A DNA stretch of 64,000 nt from Pseudevernia furfuracea (GCA_022315425.1 JAIUPT010000030.1:248001-312000), one strand, 5' to 3'. Positions 1 to 12,000 are shown, counted from the stretch's first letter. Translations and numbers: made by a program. Notes: generated from the letters alone by a model not told the origin.

Positions 1-947
1 ATGATTCATTGAAGAGGGAAAAGAAAATAGGAGCAGGAGTTGAATGGGCATTGATGCTACAAAAGGAAGGAGGTGAGCAAGGAAGCGCTTGGTGCTCTAC
101 TGTTCTGCAATAGTTTATGTATACCTACCTTGCTTCTTTTCAGGTTACAAGCCACCAAGCGAGCGCATGGTACATACTCTGGCTGGGGGTACATTACCTT
201 AGCAAACGCCCATTGGCTTTGAAGCCCTGAGCGTGCATGAAGCCAAACGTCTATGATGTATTCAAGGTTCTGCGAGACTCCCCTCTAGGTTGCGGGCCGA
301 CAACTCGTGGAGGACTGACGGGCAATTTTGGTGGGGTTGTGTTGTCATGGATACGGCGAATGGGCGCTTTAGGGGCTACAGAGGGGAAGTCCTAGTCGTA
401 GGAATTAGGAAAAGAGGCACCAGGTGCATGTGCATGTGCTCTCTGCCTGCTGGCAACCACTTAGGCCCGGGGCCTACCTTTGGCGGTTAAAGTGAACATC
501 GGGCCAATGAGATATACGGGCCATTATGGTCTAATGTACTTCATGCAGACCATCACAATAGTCGCCTCAATCCGTCTTTGCGACGCTCCCCGAGGGTGTA
601 GTACGCAATATACTTTGTGGAGTATTGGGCTATGCGGAGCAACGCTTTTGCATAATCCGGGGGGAGGTTGGGGCGAGGGGGCTTGCACGAATCCACGTCA
701 AATCAACATCAACTGCGCTTTCCTGAATCAGGCTTATACCCGCAATTTTCAGTCCTAGGAATCAGTTCCTTTTCTCTCTTACGCGCTACACTGCATTTGT
801 CAGCTTTGAAGAGAAGCCGATGCTGAATGGACAGCAATTACGCCTTATGCATGCACATAGCCATAATGCCATAATGCGAGCTTGGAAAGGTTTGGACATT
901 CGCCCAAGAACCTGGGTCGTGCCAAAGATCCCACCTTACTCTGAAAG
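1..947. other. Intergenic, no gene seen
   Basis: No reading frame here looks like a known protein; the open frames are short and overlap on both strands. I see no RNA gene or strong repeat. It is the 3' flank of the minus-strand phosphoesterase. Confidence 0.5.
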
Positions 948-2364
948 TTACCAGACTGGCAAATCAATATCGACGATGATAGGCTTATTGTATTTTCTGT
1001 TGTCTTTCAATTTGTAAGGCCAACTTGAAGCCATGATCGCGGCGTTGATAACACAGGTCTCTTTCCTGCCTCTTCGCCCTGCCAAGGCTTCTAGATCACA
1101 ACGGCCGGATGGCGGAGATCCCCCGTGGCCTCTGGTTGCTGAATGGATTCCGGGTTTGAGGCTGGCATTCGCTGTTGCGCTTCCTAGGTCTTCGGCTACC
1201 TGGGGAATCTCTCTAAAACCTCTAGATCGGGTTTCCTCAGAGTACGCTTCAAAATTTGGTGCACCACATTCAGATGTGACGGTCCCAGAACTCCTCGCTT
1301 TGGTAGCGTTTTCTTGATTTTGAGCTACTGGGAATATTTTGTCCAGCACAGGAGATTGAGTTCCCTCGGGGGAGGCTCCGGAGATCGATTTACCGGACCT
1401 AGATGTAGCAGAAGTCCACGCAAGGCTGTATGTGGACTTCCAAGCGGGTAGGCGGTTCCCAGGTGTCTCTGCTGGCCCATCGAGATTGATTCCGTCAGAT
1501 GGATTGGTCCATGATCCAGTGCTGTTCAGTGGAGCCGGTGATTTAGCAGACAAATCAATGTGGCTTTGCTTCCTGTTGCCAAGTCCAAGGCCGGGATCTG
1601 TCCAGTATCCAGTAGCACTTTCCTTAAACTTGACGTTCGGGCAATCCAAATCCCACAAGATCCTTTCCGCACCGCGACCCTCGTGTACATGCCCGCAAAT
1701 CGCTAGTGACGGCCGGACACGCCACAACGTCTCGCGCAAAGTCTTGCAACCTGACGCTTCATTATGCTTCGACTCATCACAATGGTATTTAGGAGGCGTA
1801 TGCGTGATCACAATATCGGTTTCTAAATGAATCTGATCCCACAAGAGCGCAGCATGTTCAGGTGGATAGCCAAAAGCCCAGAGACCATTGGCGGGCGAAT
1901 ATGGTGAGCCGAAGACCTTGAAGCTTGTTCGTGGGCCATCCTGCCTCTTCAGATATATGTGGGTACATTCATGGTTCAGGTAAGTGATGGATGGGTACTC
2001 CTTGATTAGGTCGATGCAAGCTTGAGGTTCCTGAGGACTCTGATTGTGAAAGTGTAGTCCATGCTCTTTGTAGAAAGTAGAATCCAAAGTTATATCATGA
2101 TTGCCTGAGATCCAGGTCAGCTTCTGTAAGCTGCTTCGGGACTTAAATCAATTCACTACCTGCAATGACGATCTTGATCTCACAATCCACCTGCTCGATC
2201 CAGTCCAAGGTCTTTCTGAGTTCTGCAAAGGTCCCTTGTCTTGTCAGATCTCCTGCGTGGATTAGCACATCACCTTTTGGCAGCTTGAAAGCCCCATCTG
2301 CTGGACACGCGTTGTGGGTGTCGGAGAGACAGACGAAACGGGTCTTGCGTAACTCAGGAGTCAT
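948..2364 (-). CDS. Calcineurin-like metallophosphoesterase (MPPED-type)
   Basis: Two exons, 2364-2160 and 2104-948, give 453 aa. The splice joins VIAG to NHD so that the metal-binding GNHD motif is restored across the intron. The N-terminus has the other metallophosphatase blocks in order: LSDTHN (about residue 13), HAGDLT (about 35), then ITHTPP and CGHVHEGRG. These bind two metal ions and hydrolyse a phosphoester; the family resembles animal MPPED1/2, whose physiological substrate is uncertain. After the catalytic core (about 270 aa) comes a low-complexity stretch of roughly 140 aa, then a tail (ETCVINAAIMAS ... IVDIDLPVW) that looks like the normal family C-terminus, so the stretch is an insertion rather than read-through. 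The start is the first ATG before the beta strand leading to SDTH. Family call firm, substrate unknown. Confidence 0.85.
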
Positions 2365-2936
2365 GACGAGATACTTAAGGGCACATCTTCTGTAGGGATA
2401 TCGATGTTCATCTCACTGAGTGCCACTGCACTTGTTCTGTAGCAGTAGTATAGCCTAGCACGACCCCTTGCATGTCTTGACGGCTTTGGGAAGGTGCTTC
2501 CAAGCCTTCTTCCCATGAGAGGCTTTTATCTGCGCCGGAACCATGCAGAAGCTTGTCGAACCAATTCTAGCTAGATGGAGCAGCAGCAGTGTCATCAAGT
2601 GGAAATGTTAAATTATGTCTCCGGGATTACATTTAGATCAACCTCTTGTTACTTATTCATATCTGATAGGTCCAAGCCAGAAGATTATGGAATCGTGGAA
2701 TGTATCTGTTGTTGTTGACAAAGCACTCGAGCAAAGAGGCTGAAAGGATTCTCCGAGGGGAACCGCATGTCGTCATTCCGAAAGCGTTAGCAGGCATAAC
2801 AATAGGCGCCTAACAATACATAAAGTCTTGAATTCTCATAGATAGACCAACCCACCAAGTAACCTTGAAATTCAAACCATCGCCCACCATTTCGTTCCTA
2901 CGCAGACTCTTCGGCTCGAGCGTAAATCCAGCCACT

Positions 2937-3352
2937 ATGTCCGCAGCAAAGACCAAGGCCCAAGGCATCATTGATGACAATGCTGTTGGTATGCTCAAAT
3001 CCTTCTACCCATACCTTCTCTACTGATATACAATGCTTTAGCGGTCTTCAGCAAGTCCTACTGCCCATATTGCAAAGCTACAAAGACTCTGTTGAGCGAC
3101 TTGGGCGCCAAATACTACGCTATAGAGTTGGATCAAGTTGGTACGTCATATTTGAACCCTGCAAACAGCTTTTGCTGACAAGTGGAAATTCTAGATGATG
3201 GCTCTGCACTCCAAGGCGCTCTCGCAGAATTGACTGGCCAGTCGACTGTCCCAAACGTTTTCATCAGCAAGAAACACATTGGTGGCAATTCGGATGTGCA
3301 GGCAAAAAAGAAAGAACTCCCAGAGCTGCTGAAAGATGCTGGTGCTTTGTAA
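2937..3352 (+). CDS. Dithiol glutaredoxin
   Basis: Three exons, 2937-2988, 3042-3140 and 3195-3352, code for 102 aa, the usual size of a class I glutaredoxin. The active site CPYC lies at about residues 25-28 just after VFSKSY; the glutathione-binding TVPNVFI and GG motifs follow (SQ-STVPNVFISKKHIGGNSD). It reduces protein disulfides and glutathione mixed disulfides with glutathione as electron donor, in cytosol or nucleus; there is no targeting presequence. The internal introns are phase 1 and each begins with gt(a) and ends with ag. Equivalent to yeast Grx1/Grx2; I do not assign which. Confidence 0.93.
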
Positions 3353-3916
3353 GGAGATGGGCGACATAATGTATGGCTGTGAAGCGGGTGAATAGGTCAT
3401 TTGCTAGCTAGCAAATTCTTCTGTACCATAACCACGCATCTTTCATCGGACGAGGAAAGCCCTTTATCTTGCGCACGTGAATGATCACCACTACAGCAGT
3501 GGCTTGCCGGCTTCCTTCATTAGTCTATTTGCGATTTGAGCTAACCAATGTACTCCTTCAAGCATATCAAAGCTCTGTCACTTTGAGCATGACAACCCTT
3601 GATTGGCATCTTGAACTCACGCATCATCAGATCCGTTGAAACGTGGATTGAAGACGATATGATATTGATCTCCCAAGTGAAAGCCTCAAGACAAGAGATT
3701 CGGCCCCATAAATTTTTGCTCTTTTATCTTTGTGTTGTTGCTTCCTCGCGCTATTATTCACGATCGTTTGAGAGTCAATTAAGGGTTAGCGCTTCTTTCT
3801 CGGCAGCTAGCCACATTAGGTTTAGCGCTAGAAACTCGAAAGTCGAAACTGAGTCGAGAGTGAAAAGGCAAGCTCATCGTCGACTTGTCTTGATTTCCTG
3901 AAAGCTCTCACCAGCA
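3353..3916. other. Intergenic: glutaredoxin 3' flank and AIM18 promoter
   Basis: No convincing gene. An open frame at 3599-3901 has no protein-like features. The last 200 bases before the next start are the likely promoter of the downstream gene; no clear TATA box is seen. Confidence 0.4.
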
Positions 3917-5080
3917 ATGCCTTGCTCACCTTCAAAAATAATTCCTCGAACCGTTAATTGCCTCCGTAGCAACTTCAACGACCCTTTCCGCTACCCTCTC
4001 GGACTCCCCAGGCTCACTCGACATGTCCCATCGCGGAGTCATGCCTACTCCACACAACCACCCAATCCGCAAGTTCGCAACCGGCCCAATTATAGACTCG
4101 CCATCTTCTGCGGGCTCACAGCTCTAGCAGCAACCTGGGCAGTCACGCGCCGGAAACCCGAACGCCTCGACGCGCCACCTAACACCGGGAGAGATGCATT
4201 AACTAGCGGTGCTCGAGTAGAGATTACCGGCCAGAATCACGGGCCAAATACCGACCAGGTATCGACTGGCACATCTACAGTTCCATACTTCCCACGTAAC
4301 ATATGGCTACCCGTATCTGGAGGTGCGAGTGAGGAAGGTAAATCTCCAGCATTACCGGCCGGCATTGGGGCAGCGCAGGAGGAAGAGGAGTATCAACTAC
4401 TCGGGTTAGGCATACGGAAGGTCTCGTTCCTGAGAATTCAGGTCTACGTAGTGGGGATTTACGTTGCCAAAGGTGACATGGGAAGATTGCAGGAAGAGCT
4501 GATAAAAGCGTCCGTTGGGAGCGGTGCAAGCACGTTGGTACAAGGGGAGAAAGAAGACCTGAAAAAGACATTGCTCGACGGGGAGGGTAGCACGAAAGTC
4601 TGGTCAGAAGTACTGAAGGAGGGAGGAGTCAGAAGTGCGGTGCGGATTGTGCCGACCAGGGATACCAACTTCTTGCATATGAGAGACGGATGGATACGTG
4701 GAATCGACCTACGAGGTAATGGGAAAGAGTTTGAGGGTGAAGACTTCCAAAAGGCAGTAGACCAATTCAAGGGCATGCTAGGAGGGAGAGGATCAGTGGG
4801 TAAAGGCAAGGTTCTGCTTTTGGGTAGAGGGGCCAATGGGGCTTTACGAGCTTGGGTGGAGGAGGATGCTGGGGGAGCAGACTCAAAGACTTTGACGCGA
4901 AAGGGAGGACGAATGACGCTGCTGGGAACAGTCAAAGACGAGAGAATAAGTAGGCTGGTATGGATGGGGTATCTGGCAGGACAAAACATCGCCAGTGAAG
5001 ATGCCAGGCGAAGTGTAGTCGACGGGGTGATTGAGATGGTCGAGAGGCCGGTAGGCACTATAGAAACACAGGTAGTGTAA
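3917..5080 (+). CDS. AIM18: Mitochondrial chalcone-isomerase-fold protein (Aim18/Aim46 family)
   Basis: Single exon, 387 aa. The first 50 residues are rich in Arg, Ser and Pro with almost no acids, as in a mitochondrial presequence. A short hydrophobic stretch follows at about 60-75 (LAIFCGLTALAATWAV), suggesting inner-membrane anchoring. From about residue 155 the sequence LLGLGIRKVSFLRIQVYVVG starts a chalcone-isomerase-like domain that continues to about 370, including TNFLHMRDGWIRG and the final GYLAGQNIASEDAR block. Yeast Aim18 and Aim46 share this fold, sit in mitochondria and are reported to bind haem rather than to isomerise chalcones. Length and domain order match fungal orthologues. 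No frame breaks. Confidence 0.88.
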   Translation: MPCSPSKIIPRTVNCLRSNFNDPFRYPLGLPRLTRHVPSRSHAYSTQPPNPQVRNRPNYRLAIFCGLTALAATWAVTRRKPERLDAPPNTGRDALTSGARVEITGQNHGPNTDQVSTGTSTVPYFPRNIWLPVSGGASEEGKSPALPAGIGAAQEEEEYQLLGLGIRKVSFLRIQVYVVGIYVAKGDMGRLQEELIKASVGSGASTLVQGEKEDLKKTLLDGEGSTKVWSEVLKEGGVRSAVRIVPTRDTNFLHMRDGWIRGIDLRGNGKEFEGEDFQKAVDQFKGMLGGRGSVGKGKVLLLGRGANGALRAWVEEDAGGADSKTLTRKGGRMTLLGTVKDERISRLVWMGYLAGQNIASEDARRSVVDGVIEMVERPVGTIETQVV

Positions 5081-5318
5081 GATTGTACAAGTAAGGACGG
5101 AATCAGTAATATGTGACATGATTGCATGTGAAATCCGCACAAGCAATGACTTGACCTACTAACATCTTCCGGCATTTAAGATAGTATAGCGCCAAGCACT
5201 GTGACGACATCCCTCGGTGAAGCTCTCTTCAAGAGTTAATCAATTGCCGGACAACCTGTGCTTCTTATTGATCAAAATAATCTCCACCTAGTATCAATAC
5301 TCTCGTCAATGTCTAAAA

Positions 5319-7847
5319 ATGTCTAGTAATGGCACTGCTCAAGAGGAACGTTCCCCGCATGATGGGACCCCAGCAGCCAAAAGGCGGAGGATAGCTTTTT
5401 CTTGCCTTGACTGCCGGCGCAGGAAGCTAAAATGTGATCGCATTTTTCCGTCTTGTAGTCGATGTCAGAAAGGAGGACACCCCGAATCTTGTACTTATGA
5501 TACCGAGGCGGTCGAGTCGACCATAACCCAATCTTCGGGGGAGAGGAATCGAACGCGTGACTTTTCTACAACCAACGGTCATGGAGCTTCCAGAATAGTT
5601 CCCAGACTACCCTCAGTGGCCCGAAGCTTTGCTGCCGATGAAGGGGAAGAAGCATATTCCCGAGCCCATCCAGAAGACACCACTGCCAGGCTGTACGCTC
5701 AAGAAGAGCGCATCAGGCAACTTGAGTACAGAATCATTGGCCTAGAGAGAGTCACTCATGGTGCTCGAAGCCCAGAGCTTACCCAAGCTGAGCTAAAAAT
5801 ACATTCAAACCCCAGGGTAGCAGTGGACAAGGAAACCATGATATTCAGAGGAAAACATTTCAAGACCCAATTCTATGGAGCTAGTCATCACACGAGCTAT
5901 CTATCTCACGTATGATGAACCGCTTTGATGCTTTGTCTTATTATGACTGACCACGGTAGCTTCCCGAGTTGCGACTGTTCATGAAAGGTATGATCGTCCA
6001 GCACCAGGGACTAGCACCTGTGCAGAGAGATCTCAAGAACACCAAGATCAAGGGCCCCGGTCAAGAAGACAGTCTGCCTACTAACGATAAAGCCCTCATC
6101 AACTTACTGCCACAGAAGAACATCGCCGACCAGCTAGTGCAAATCTACGTTGAAAATTTAGAGACCGTCTATCGAGTCCTGCACCTGCCATCTTTCTGGG
6201 AGGAATACTCAAAATTCTGGAGTGCTCCCCAAGAAGGTAGACCCGCGTTTGCTGCACTCCTTCTGTTGATCTTGGCCACAACCTACTGCGTCAGGGAAAG
6301 GGATTCATCGATGTTCAGGGGCGATAGCTCGGTTGGACGCGAGACTGCTATCATGTGGATACGAACTTGCGACTCCTGGCTACAGTCTCAAAGCCAAAAG
6401 CATACTAACATGGCTGTCTTCCAAATTCACTGTCTCTCGTTCATAGCGAAACAGATGAATTCAATCAAGCGCAAAAGAACCTGGACATCAGCTGGGAATC
6501 TTATGAGACTTGCAATCTCTAACGGTCTTCATCGAGATGCCCATATAATAAATCTGCGTCACGCCACACCATCTCACAAGAAAGTCTCTGCCTTCGATCA
6601 AGAAATGCGAAGGCGCATATGGAGCACCATTTCCGAATTGGAATTGCAGGCGGCGTTTGACAGAGGAATGCCGGCTACGTTGCGGGATCTTATTGAGGAT
6701 TGTGGTCCGCCCTTGAACATCGACGACAAAGAGTTCGATCCTTCAGCGGAAAAGTTGCCAGGGCCGAAACCTGTATCACAGTACACCAGCTCCTCTTTCC
6801 AGCACCTCTCTCGATCAAGTTGGTCTACGAGACTAGAGCTCGTGTCAGTGATCAATGGGCCCCAACCCCAAATGGCGTATGAAGATGTTTTGCTTTACGA
6901 TAAGAAGATCATGCAGTATCTGGACGAGATCCCGCATTGGACTGACCAAGAAAGCTTGGTTTCCAGATTGCTCTTACAGCTCCAACTGCAAGTGCTCTTG
7001 CTCTTCCTTCATAGGCCATACGCACGAGAAGAAGAGCGAAGTTCTAGATACGATTACTCTGCTATTATGCATCTCAGAAGTGCGATGAACATCCTCGATC
7101 TACATCACCAGCTTACGAGCACTGGCAATAACTTTCTATGTTTGTTCAGGAACGATGTCTTTAGTGCAGCGCTGAGCATCTGTTATAACTACACCGCCTC
7201 GGAATCTAACCCTGGTGAGCGCTCTAGATTCAGAAAATTCTCTACATTTCTCACATACTGTACTTAGATCAAAATTTACCTTCTCGAAGTTCAATCAAAC
7301 AGTTGAGCAGCGATCCACTGCCTTATCTAGAGAAGGCTCTCAGCATGATCGGAGACAAAATCATGTGTATAGGTATTGGATTACAGGAGTACTACTGTGT
7401 ATGCGCGATCATTGGGTTGCTCAAGAAGAAGCAGTCGCCAGAAAACTCAAGATATGAGGAGCAGAAGGCTGCCTACAGAGTTACTCAGATGACCCAAAAA
7501 GTCCTGTCTCTGCAGGACAACTATTCTGCGGCAGCGACACTAGCAAGTCTGCCCAACATGGTAAGTACTTCTCAAACTGGCGCTCAATTCCAAAAGACAA
7601 GCGCTCATTCTCCTTGTACAGCCGGTCTCAGCACCCACTGGTCTACTCGGTAATGGCAACGGTAACGGGATTGGACCAAGCGGGCATTTGGATGGCACTG
7701 ATATGCTCGAGGTAACTAAACACTTATTACCATCAGTGTATGGCATGTACTGACAGTGGTGGTGTTTAGGACTTCGGCCAAGATCTTGAAGGCCTAGATC
7801 TTACTAACATTGCTGGGTGGGACCTGGAGGCTTTTTGGAACTTCTAA
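5319..7847 (+). CDS. Zn2Cys6 transcription factor with fungal-specific TF domain
   Basis: Five exons: 5319-5909, 5960-7214, 7268-7560, 7622-7711, 7770-7847; all junctions close in frame to give about 768 aa. The DNA-binding binuclear cluster is at about residues 29-58 with spacing CX2CX6CX6CX2CX8C, preceded by a basic KRRR patch. A short coiled coil follows (about 128-145, EERIRQLEYRIIGLERV). The middle carries the Fungal_trans regulatory domain (PF04082 type): YVENLETVYRVLHLPSF, then AGNLMRLAISNGLHRD and MRRRIWSTISELELQ. The C-terminus has a Gly/Asn-rich linker and an acidic tail ending in WDLEAFWNF, a plausible activation segment. It would act as a pathway regulator in the nucleus. The target is unknown; the O-methyltransferase downstream is a neighbour but no cluster surrounds them. 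Confidence 0.9.
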
Positions 7848-8165
7848 AGCCCATAACGTTGCTGTCTCAAAACTTGAACGTAGAGTATCATAGCACTGTC
7901 AGCATGCGCTGATTGGTCGCTTTCTCTGCGACTTGCTTACTAATGTCTCTGTCAACTCATTACTGCTTCGCAGAAGATTGTTACCGCTTCGCGGAAGATT
8001 GTCGCTCCCCCACTCGTCGCTGACGCTTCTCGCAGGGGGAGCCGCGAGAGTGGTTATTAATTACTGCTTCGAGACAAATACTTGGCCGCGAACCCTGTGC
8101 AAGCTTTTCTTGTCTTGACCAAAGCCCTTTCATCCTCCCACAGAACATAGCTCTCATCCACAACA
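7848..8165. other. Intergenic with a small tandem repeat
   Basis: Short spacer between the regulator and the methyltransferase. It holds two adjacent 22-bp copies (7961-7982 and 7983-8004) of a sequence centred on GCTTCGC(A/G)GAAGATTGT, and a third partial TACTGCTTCG near 8062. No gene. Confidence 0.5.
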
Positions 8166-8960
8166 ATGCCTCTCTCAACTACGACCCAGATGAACACCGA
8201 GTCCCGGGGCGAGCATGAAATCGACTCCCGCTGGACCTCGATCGACGCCTACACCATGTCCCTTCTGCACCCTCCTTCCCGCCCGAACCACGCAGCTCTA
8301 ACCCGTACCCTGCAAGTCTGCCACGACAAAGGCCTCCCCGACATCGGCTGCCCCTCCCCCCACGGCAAATTCTTCGCTCTGCAGTGCCGCATGCTCGGCG
8401 TCAAACACGCCCTCGAAGTCGGCACCCTGGGCGGCTACTCCGCCATCTGGCTCGCGACCGAGAACCCAACCATGACCGTCACGACCATCGAATCCGACCC
8501 CGAGCACGCGTCCGTCGCTCGGGAAAACATCAACGCTGCCGGCGTCGCGGAACGTGTAGATCTCATCCTCGGCGCGGGCATGGACGTGCTGGCCAAACTC
8601 CACGAGGAAATCCAATCCGGCAAGCGTGAGAAGTTCGGCTTCACGTTTGTTGATGCGGACAAGTTGAATAATTGGAATTATTTCGACTGGGCGGTCAAGA
8701 TGAGCGTGCCGAGGGCTTGTGTTTGCGTTGATAACGTTGTGAGTAAGGGGAAGTTGGCGATGGAGGGGGAGGCAGCGGTGGGGAATGATATGGTGAGGGG
8801 GGCGAGGGAGTGTGTGGAGAGGGTAGGGAGGGATGAGAGGGTTGATGGGACGGTGTTGCAGACGGTTGGGGAGAAGGATTATGATGGGTGTGTTGTTCAC
8901 CGTTTTTGCGTGCCTTTTAAGCGCGGTGAGGTTGATGCTGACTGCGTTGTAGGTTTCTGA
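8166..8960 (+). CDS. SAM-dependent O-methyltransferase, family 3 (caffeoyl-CoA OMT-like)
   Basis: Single exon, 264 aa. Motif order is that of the cation-dependent OMT family (PF01596): ALEVGTLGGYSAIWLA (SAM-binding motif I, about residues 81-96), TTIESDPEHASVARENI (motif II), FGFTFVDADKLNNWNYFDWA (catalytic metal-binding region with DADK..N), and VCVDNVVSKG. It should transfer a methyl group from SAM to a hydroxyl of a small aromatic or catechol-like substrate in the cytosol. The 5' half is rich in C in third positions and the 3' half rich in G, which opens long shadow frames on the other strand. The substrate cannot be inferred from context. Confidence 0.9.
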   Translation: MPLSTTTQMNTESRGEHEIDSRWTSIDAYTMSLLHPPSRPNHAALTRTLQVCHDKGLPDIGCPSPHGKFFALQCRMLGVKHALEVGTLGGYSAIWLATENPTMTVTTIESDPEHASVARENINAAGVAERVDLILGAGMDVLAKLHEEIQSGKREKFGFTFVDADKLNNWNYFDWAVKMSVPRACVCVDNVVSKGKLAMEGEAAVGNDMVRGARECVERVGRDERVDGTVLQTVGEKDYDGCVVHRFCVPFKRGEVDADCVVGF

Positions 8961-9367
8961 TGGCTGTGGTCAGGGAAAAGGGGCAGAGTGATGAGTAAAA
9001 TCAAAAGGCCGAGGTTGGAGTGCTCGTTTGCTGCTACAACTTCTTCTGAAAATGGTTCCCGGCAGGCTATGGAGGGTAATACGAGAGTAGCATTCCATTG
9101 TGTTTAAGCTCGTGTGGTAAATGAGGAGGATCTCCATTCGTTTTAGAATCCAGGGTCTACTGAGCTGCTGACGTGAGCGGTCAAGCCATGCTAGACTCGG
9201 ATCATGCACTGGGTAGTCGAGGTAGAAAGGGAGCTCGCGAAGTTGCACGAGGCTGAACGCATTGCATAATTGACGCTTCCGTGGTTCTGACTGCTAGCTT
9301 CTCTCTTTTTTTTCTTCTAGTCCACACAATACATTGGACCTACGATTTTCGGGTGGTACCTACTTAT
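8961..9367. other. Convergent intergenic region
   Basis: 3' flanks of the methyltransferase (+) and PARP (-) meet here. No gene or distinct repeat seen; a short T-rich tract lies near 9300-9320. Confidence 0.45.
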
Positions 9368-11221
9368 CTACATGCCCACACGGAAGAGATACCTCAACCG
9401 CAGCTGTGCAACATCGTAGGCAATGTACCTAGGTTGCCAGTCAGTAATGAAGGAAATCGGGTAATTCAGCGGTGTAAGGAACGTACTCATTGAACATCAA
9501 ATACCCTGTGGCATTCGCAGCCTTGTTGTCTCCAAGCCCCTTAGTGACATCAGGCAAGGTGACACCCTTCAAGTCCTCATGGATGAACTCCCCATCCGTC
9601 CATCCTTGTGGCGCCGTACGTCCAACACCAAGCGTAGCTATGGCACCGTGCTGCTTCGCTTTCTCCTGCGCACTGGAATCTCCCGTCGGAATTTCGTACA
9701 TCGGCTTGCCTAGCTCAGCCTCACAGAGGAGTAAGAGACCGGTCCCTCCGGACATGCCTGCTGTGCAATATTGTGCGGACTTGCTGGAGACATCGGCTAG
9801 ATAGACGCCCTGAAGTGTAGCATCAGTGATTGCACGGCTAGTCATGGATGAAGAACGCCGGAGATTACCTTCCCAAACGCATATCCGTTCACGGGTGCTT
9901 CGGGCGGGGCAATGCGCAATCCTTGGGACAGGATGCCACCATAGTTCGTCGTACGAGACCCATGCCACAACAAGCGCCTATCCTTCTTGTGGATTTTAGC
10001 AAACTCGGACTTGGCAAATCTATCCGCTTCGCCTTTTCGGTCGATGCGGAAGATATCCTCAAGACGATAGCGAATACCATGGCTTGTTCCAGAAGATTTG
10101 ATGAGATAGTCTGCCAGAGCCTTATACTCCGAAGACTTATGGTCCAAAGGCATCATCTCTTCCATGTTGAGTTCCTGAAAGCGTTTGTCTAGGAGGTTGA
10201 CGTTTTCTGCATCCTTTTCCTTGTCACCCGTAGTCTTCATGATCTGATTAGCAACTTCCATGTCCGTGAGGGTATCAAGCATGGCGATTTCGCTACGAAG
10301 AAGCTCGTTGTTGTCGATCGCTGGCGGGCGGTTGCGACCGAATTCATGGGGGATGGTTGAATAGTACTTGTTAGAGAAATCCTCAATAGCTTCCTTTTGG
10401 GACGTATTGTACTTGTTTTGGGCCAGACTTGGATGCTTGATTAGACTGGCCAGCTCGTTCAGATGCTCGAAGCCTGTTTTCAAGGTGGCTTTGGACAACT
10501 TTCCCAGCGGCAGTTTATTGGCATTGTAACCAATCTGCTCAAGTACGGCATTGAAGTGGTTCGAGTTGAAGATGAGCTCCATTAATCGTTGTGTTTGACG
10601 CGGGAGCTTGCTCTCAACCTTCTCCTCGTCTTCTTCGTCCTTTACCTGATTTTCGACCTCATCTTCGTCGTCTTCGTAGTTCTTCTCTAAGAAGGTATAC
10701 TTGCCTTTCTTGGCGGGTTCAGATCGCTCATCCCATTTGTGGCCGGACTTGTCTTTGAATTTCTTGTCGAATTCCTTTTGAGCGCCCTCCAAATCCAGGG
10801 GACCCATGGTCTTGACTTGACCATATTCGCCGACACGACCCCAGCGGGTGTGGGCGTAGTACTGGTCGTTCTCATTGTACAAAAGCTGCAGTCGGTAGAA
10901 CTTGTTGTTGTTCCCACCAATGTTTGTCTGATTTAGCGAGGCGTCGAAGATTATCCCATCGTCGTTGATGTAGACTTTGGCGTCTCCTACGGTAGAGGTC
11001 TGTTAGCATCTTTCGGGTATCGTTCATGGCACGTCAGTGACGCAATTGGATGCGCAGATGTGCCAATTGCTGTACGACATAGACCAAAGCTTACCTTCTT
11101 TGAAGCCTTCGTCGATAGGGACATTGATCTCATGGGAGACTGCCTTTTGACCTTCTTGTTTTGGCTGTTTGGCATTGCCATTGCTGGCTTGCTTTCCCGT
11201 ATTCTTACGTTTCGCAGGCAT
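9368..11221 (-). CDS. Poly(ADP-ribose) polymerase (WGR + regulatory + catalytic)
   Basis: Four exons: 11221-11095, 10986-9869, 9809-9487, 9428-9368; 542 aa. The N-terminus is a short Lys-rich segment (KRKNTGKQ..). The WGR domain follows (about 60-135; RWGRVGEYGQVK), then an acidic linker, the helical regulatory domain (LPLGKLSKATLKTGFEHLNE, about 215), and the ART catalytic domain. The H-Y-E triad is present: H in RLLWHGSRTTN, Y in GVYLADVSSKSAQY, and E in FNEYIAYD; the last is split by the final intron (donor gtacgt at 9486, acceptor ending 9429), so a naive single-exon reading loses the C-terminus. It uses NAD+ to ADP-ribosylate nuclear proteins at DNA breaks. Fungal PrpA-type PARPs usually have an N-terminal BRCT domain; none is seen. 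Confidence 0.93.
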
Positions 11222-12000
11222 GGTAGTCGAATAAAAAACCGCAAAGAAAAAATCAGTTTTCACTGATCGAGAAGAGAGAGGGGAAAACAGATGTTGAAGG
11301 ACAACAAATGGGCTTCAGAGCGGTGAGGGTGCCCTTCGTTTTATGGAACTGGCTCCAGCCCATAAGCACCAATGCAGTTACAGACCTCGACGGCGTGCGG
11401 GGCTTTAGGCAGCACGCCGGTCCGGAGACGAGTTGGCTGCAGGCATTCTTTCAAATCTTCACCAAAATGGCACGCTATCACGTGAGATGCAGGCATCAAA
11501 GCATAATGATATATGCCTCAAGTCCGTAGACCTGTCATTGAAGGTCGTTGGACTGACCAAAGGCCACTAGAGGCACAGAAACGATAAGAGAACTTTAGGC
11601 AACACAAGGGCCTTAGATGGTTCGAGTAGGGCTCGAAGGTTTGGATGCCCCGAAGCAATAGGCGAGACTCCGGGCGATAGGCCCCGCCCAACCCTCCAGT
11701 CGTCTACTACAGTAATAATAATAGTACGAGTATGTTGACACACTGTGCCCCTTGCATTGACATGATGCTGCCGCCGTTACATGCAGAGGACTACTCTATA
11801 TCTTGGCCTGCAGTGAGAACACTCGGTGACGTCCGACCTACATGTCGCTTATCGTGGAAAAGCGGTACAGACATGATGACGTCCGCTTTCTTGCCACAGG
11901 CACCCCAGGTGACCTCATCAGGTTGCTGATGCAGCATGCCTTCTTCATTCCTTGACACACTCTACACCCCGTGCAACTTTCCTTGAAACTTCTCCTCATA
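11222..12000. other. Divergent promoter region, PARP / caleosin
   Basis: The two flanking genes point away from each other, so both promoters lie in these 780 bases. A short AATAATAATA run sits near 11710. No protein-like frame and no TATA box that I would defend. Confidence 0.5.

Noticed and set aside
3599..3901. 100-codon frame upstream of AIM18
   Set aside because: No domain-like sequence, lies in the promoter region.
4459..5175. 238-codon minus-strand frame opposite AIM18
   Set aside because: Shadow frame; the plus strand has clear domain motifs.
8298..8900. 200-codon minus-strand frame opposite the O-methyltransferase
   Set aside because: Shadow of a real gene caused by strong third-position bias; no protein-like features.
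5319..8960. Secondary-metabolite cluster (Zn2Cys6 factor next to O-methyltransferase)
   Set aside because: No PKS, NRPS, terpene cyclase, P450 or transporter in the neighbourhood; PARP and housekeeping genes flank them.
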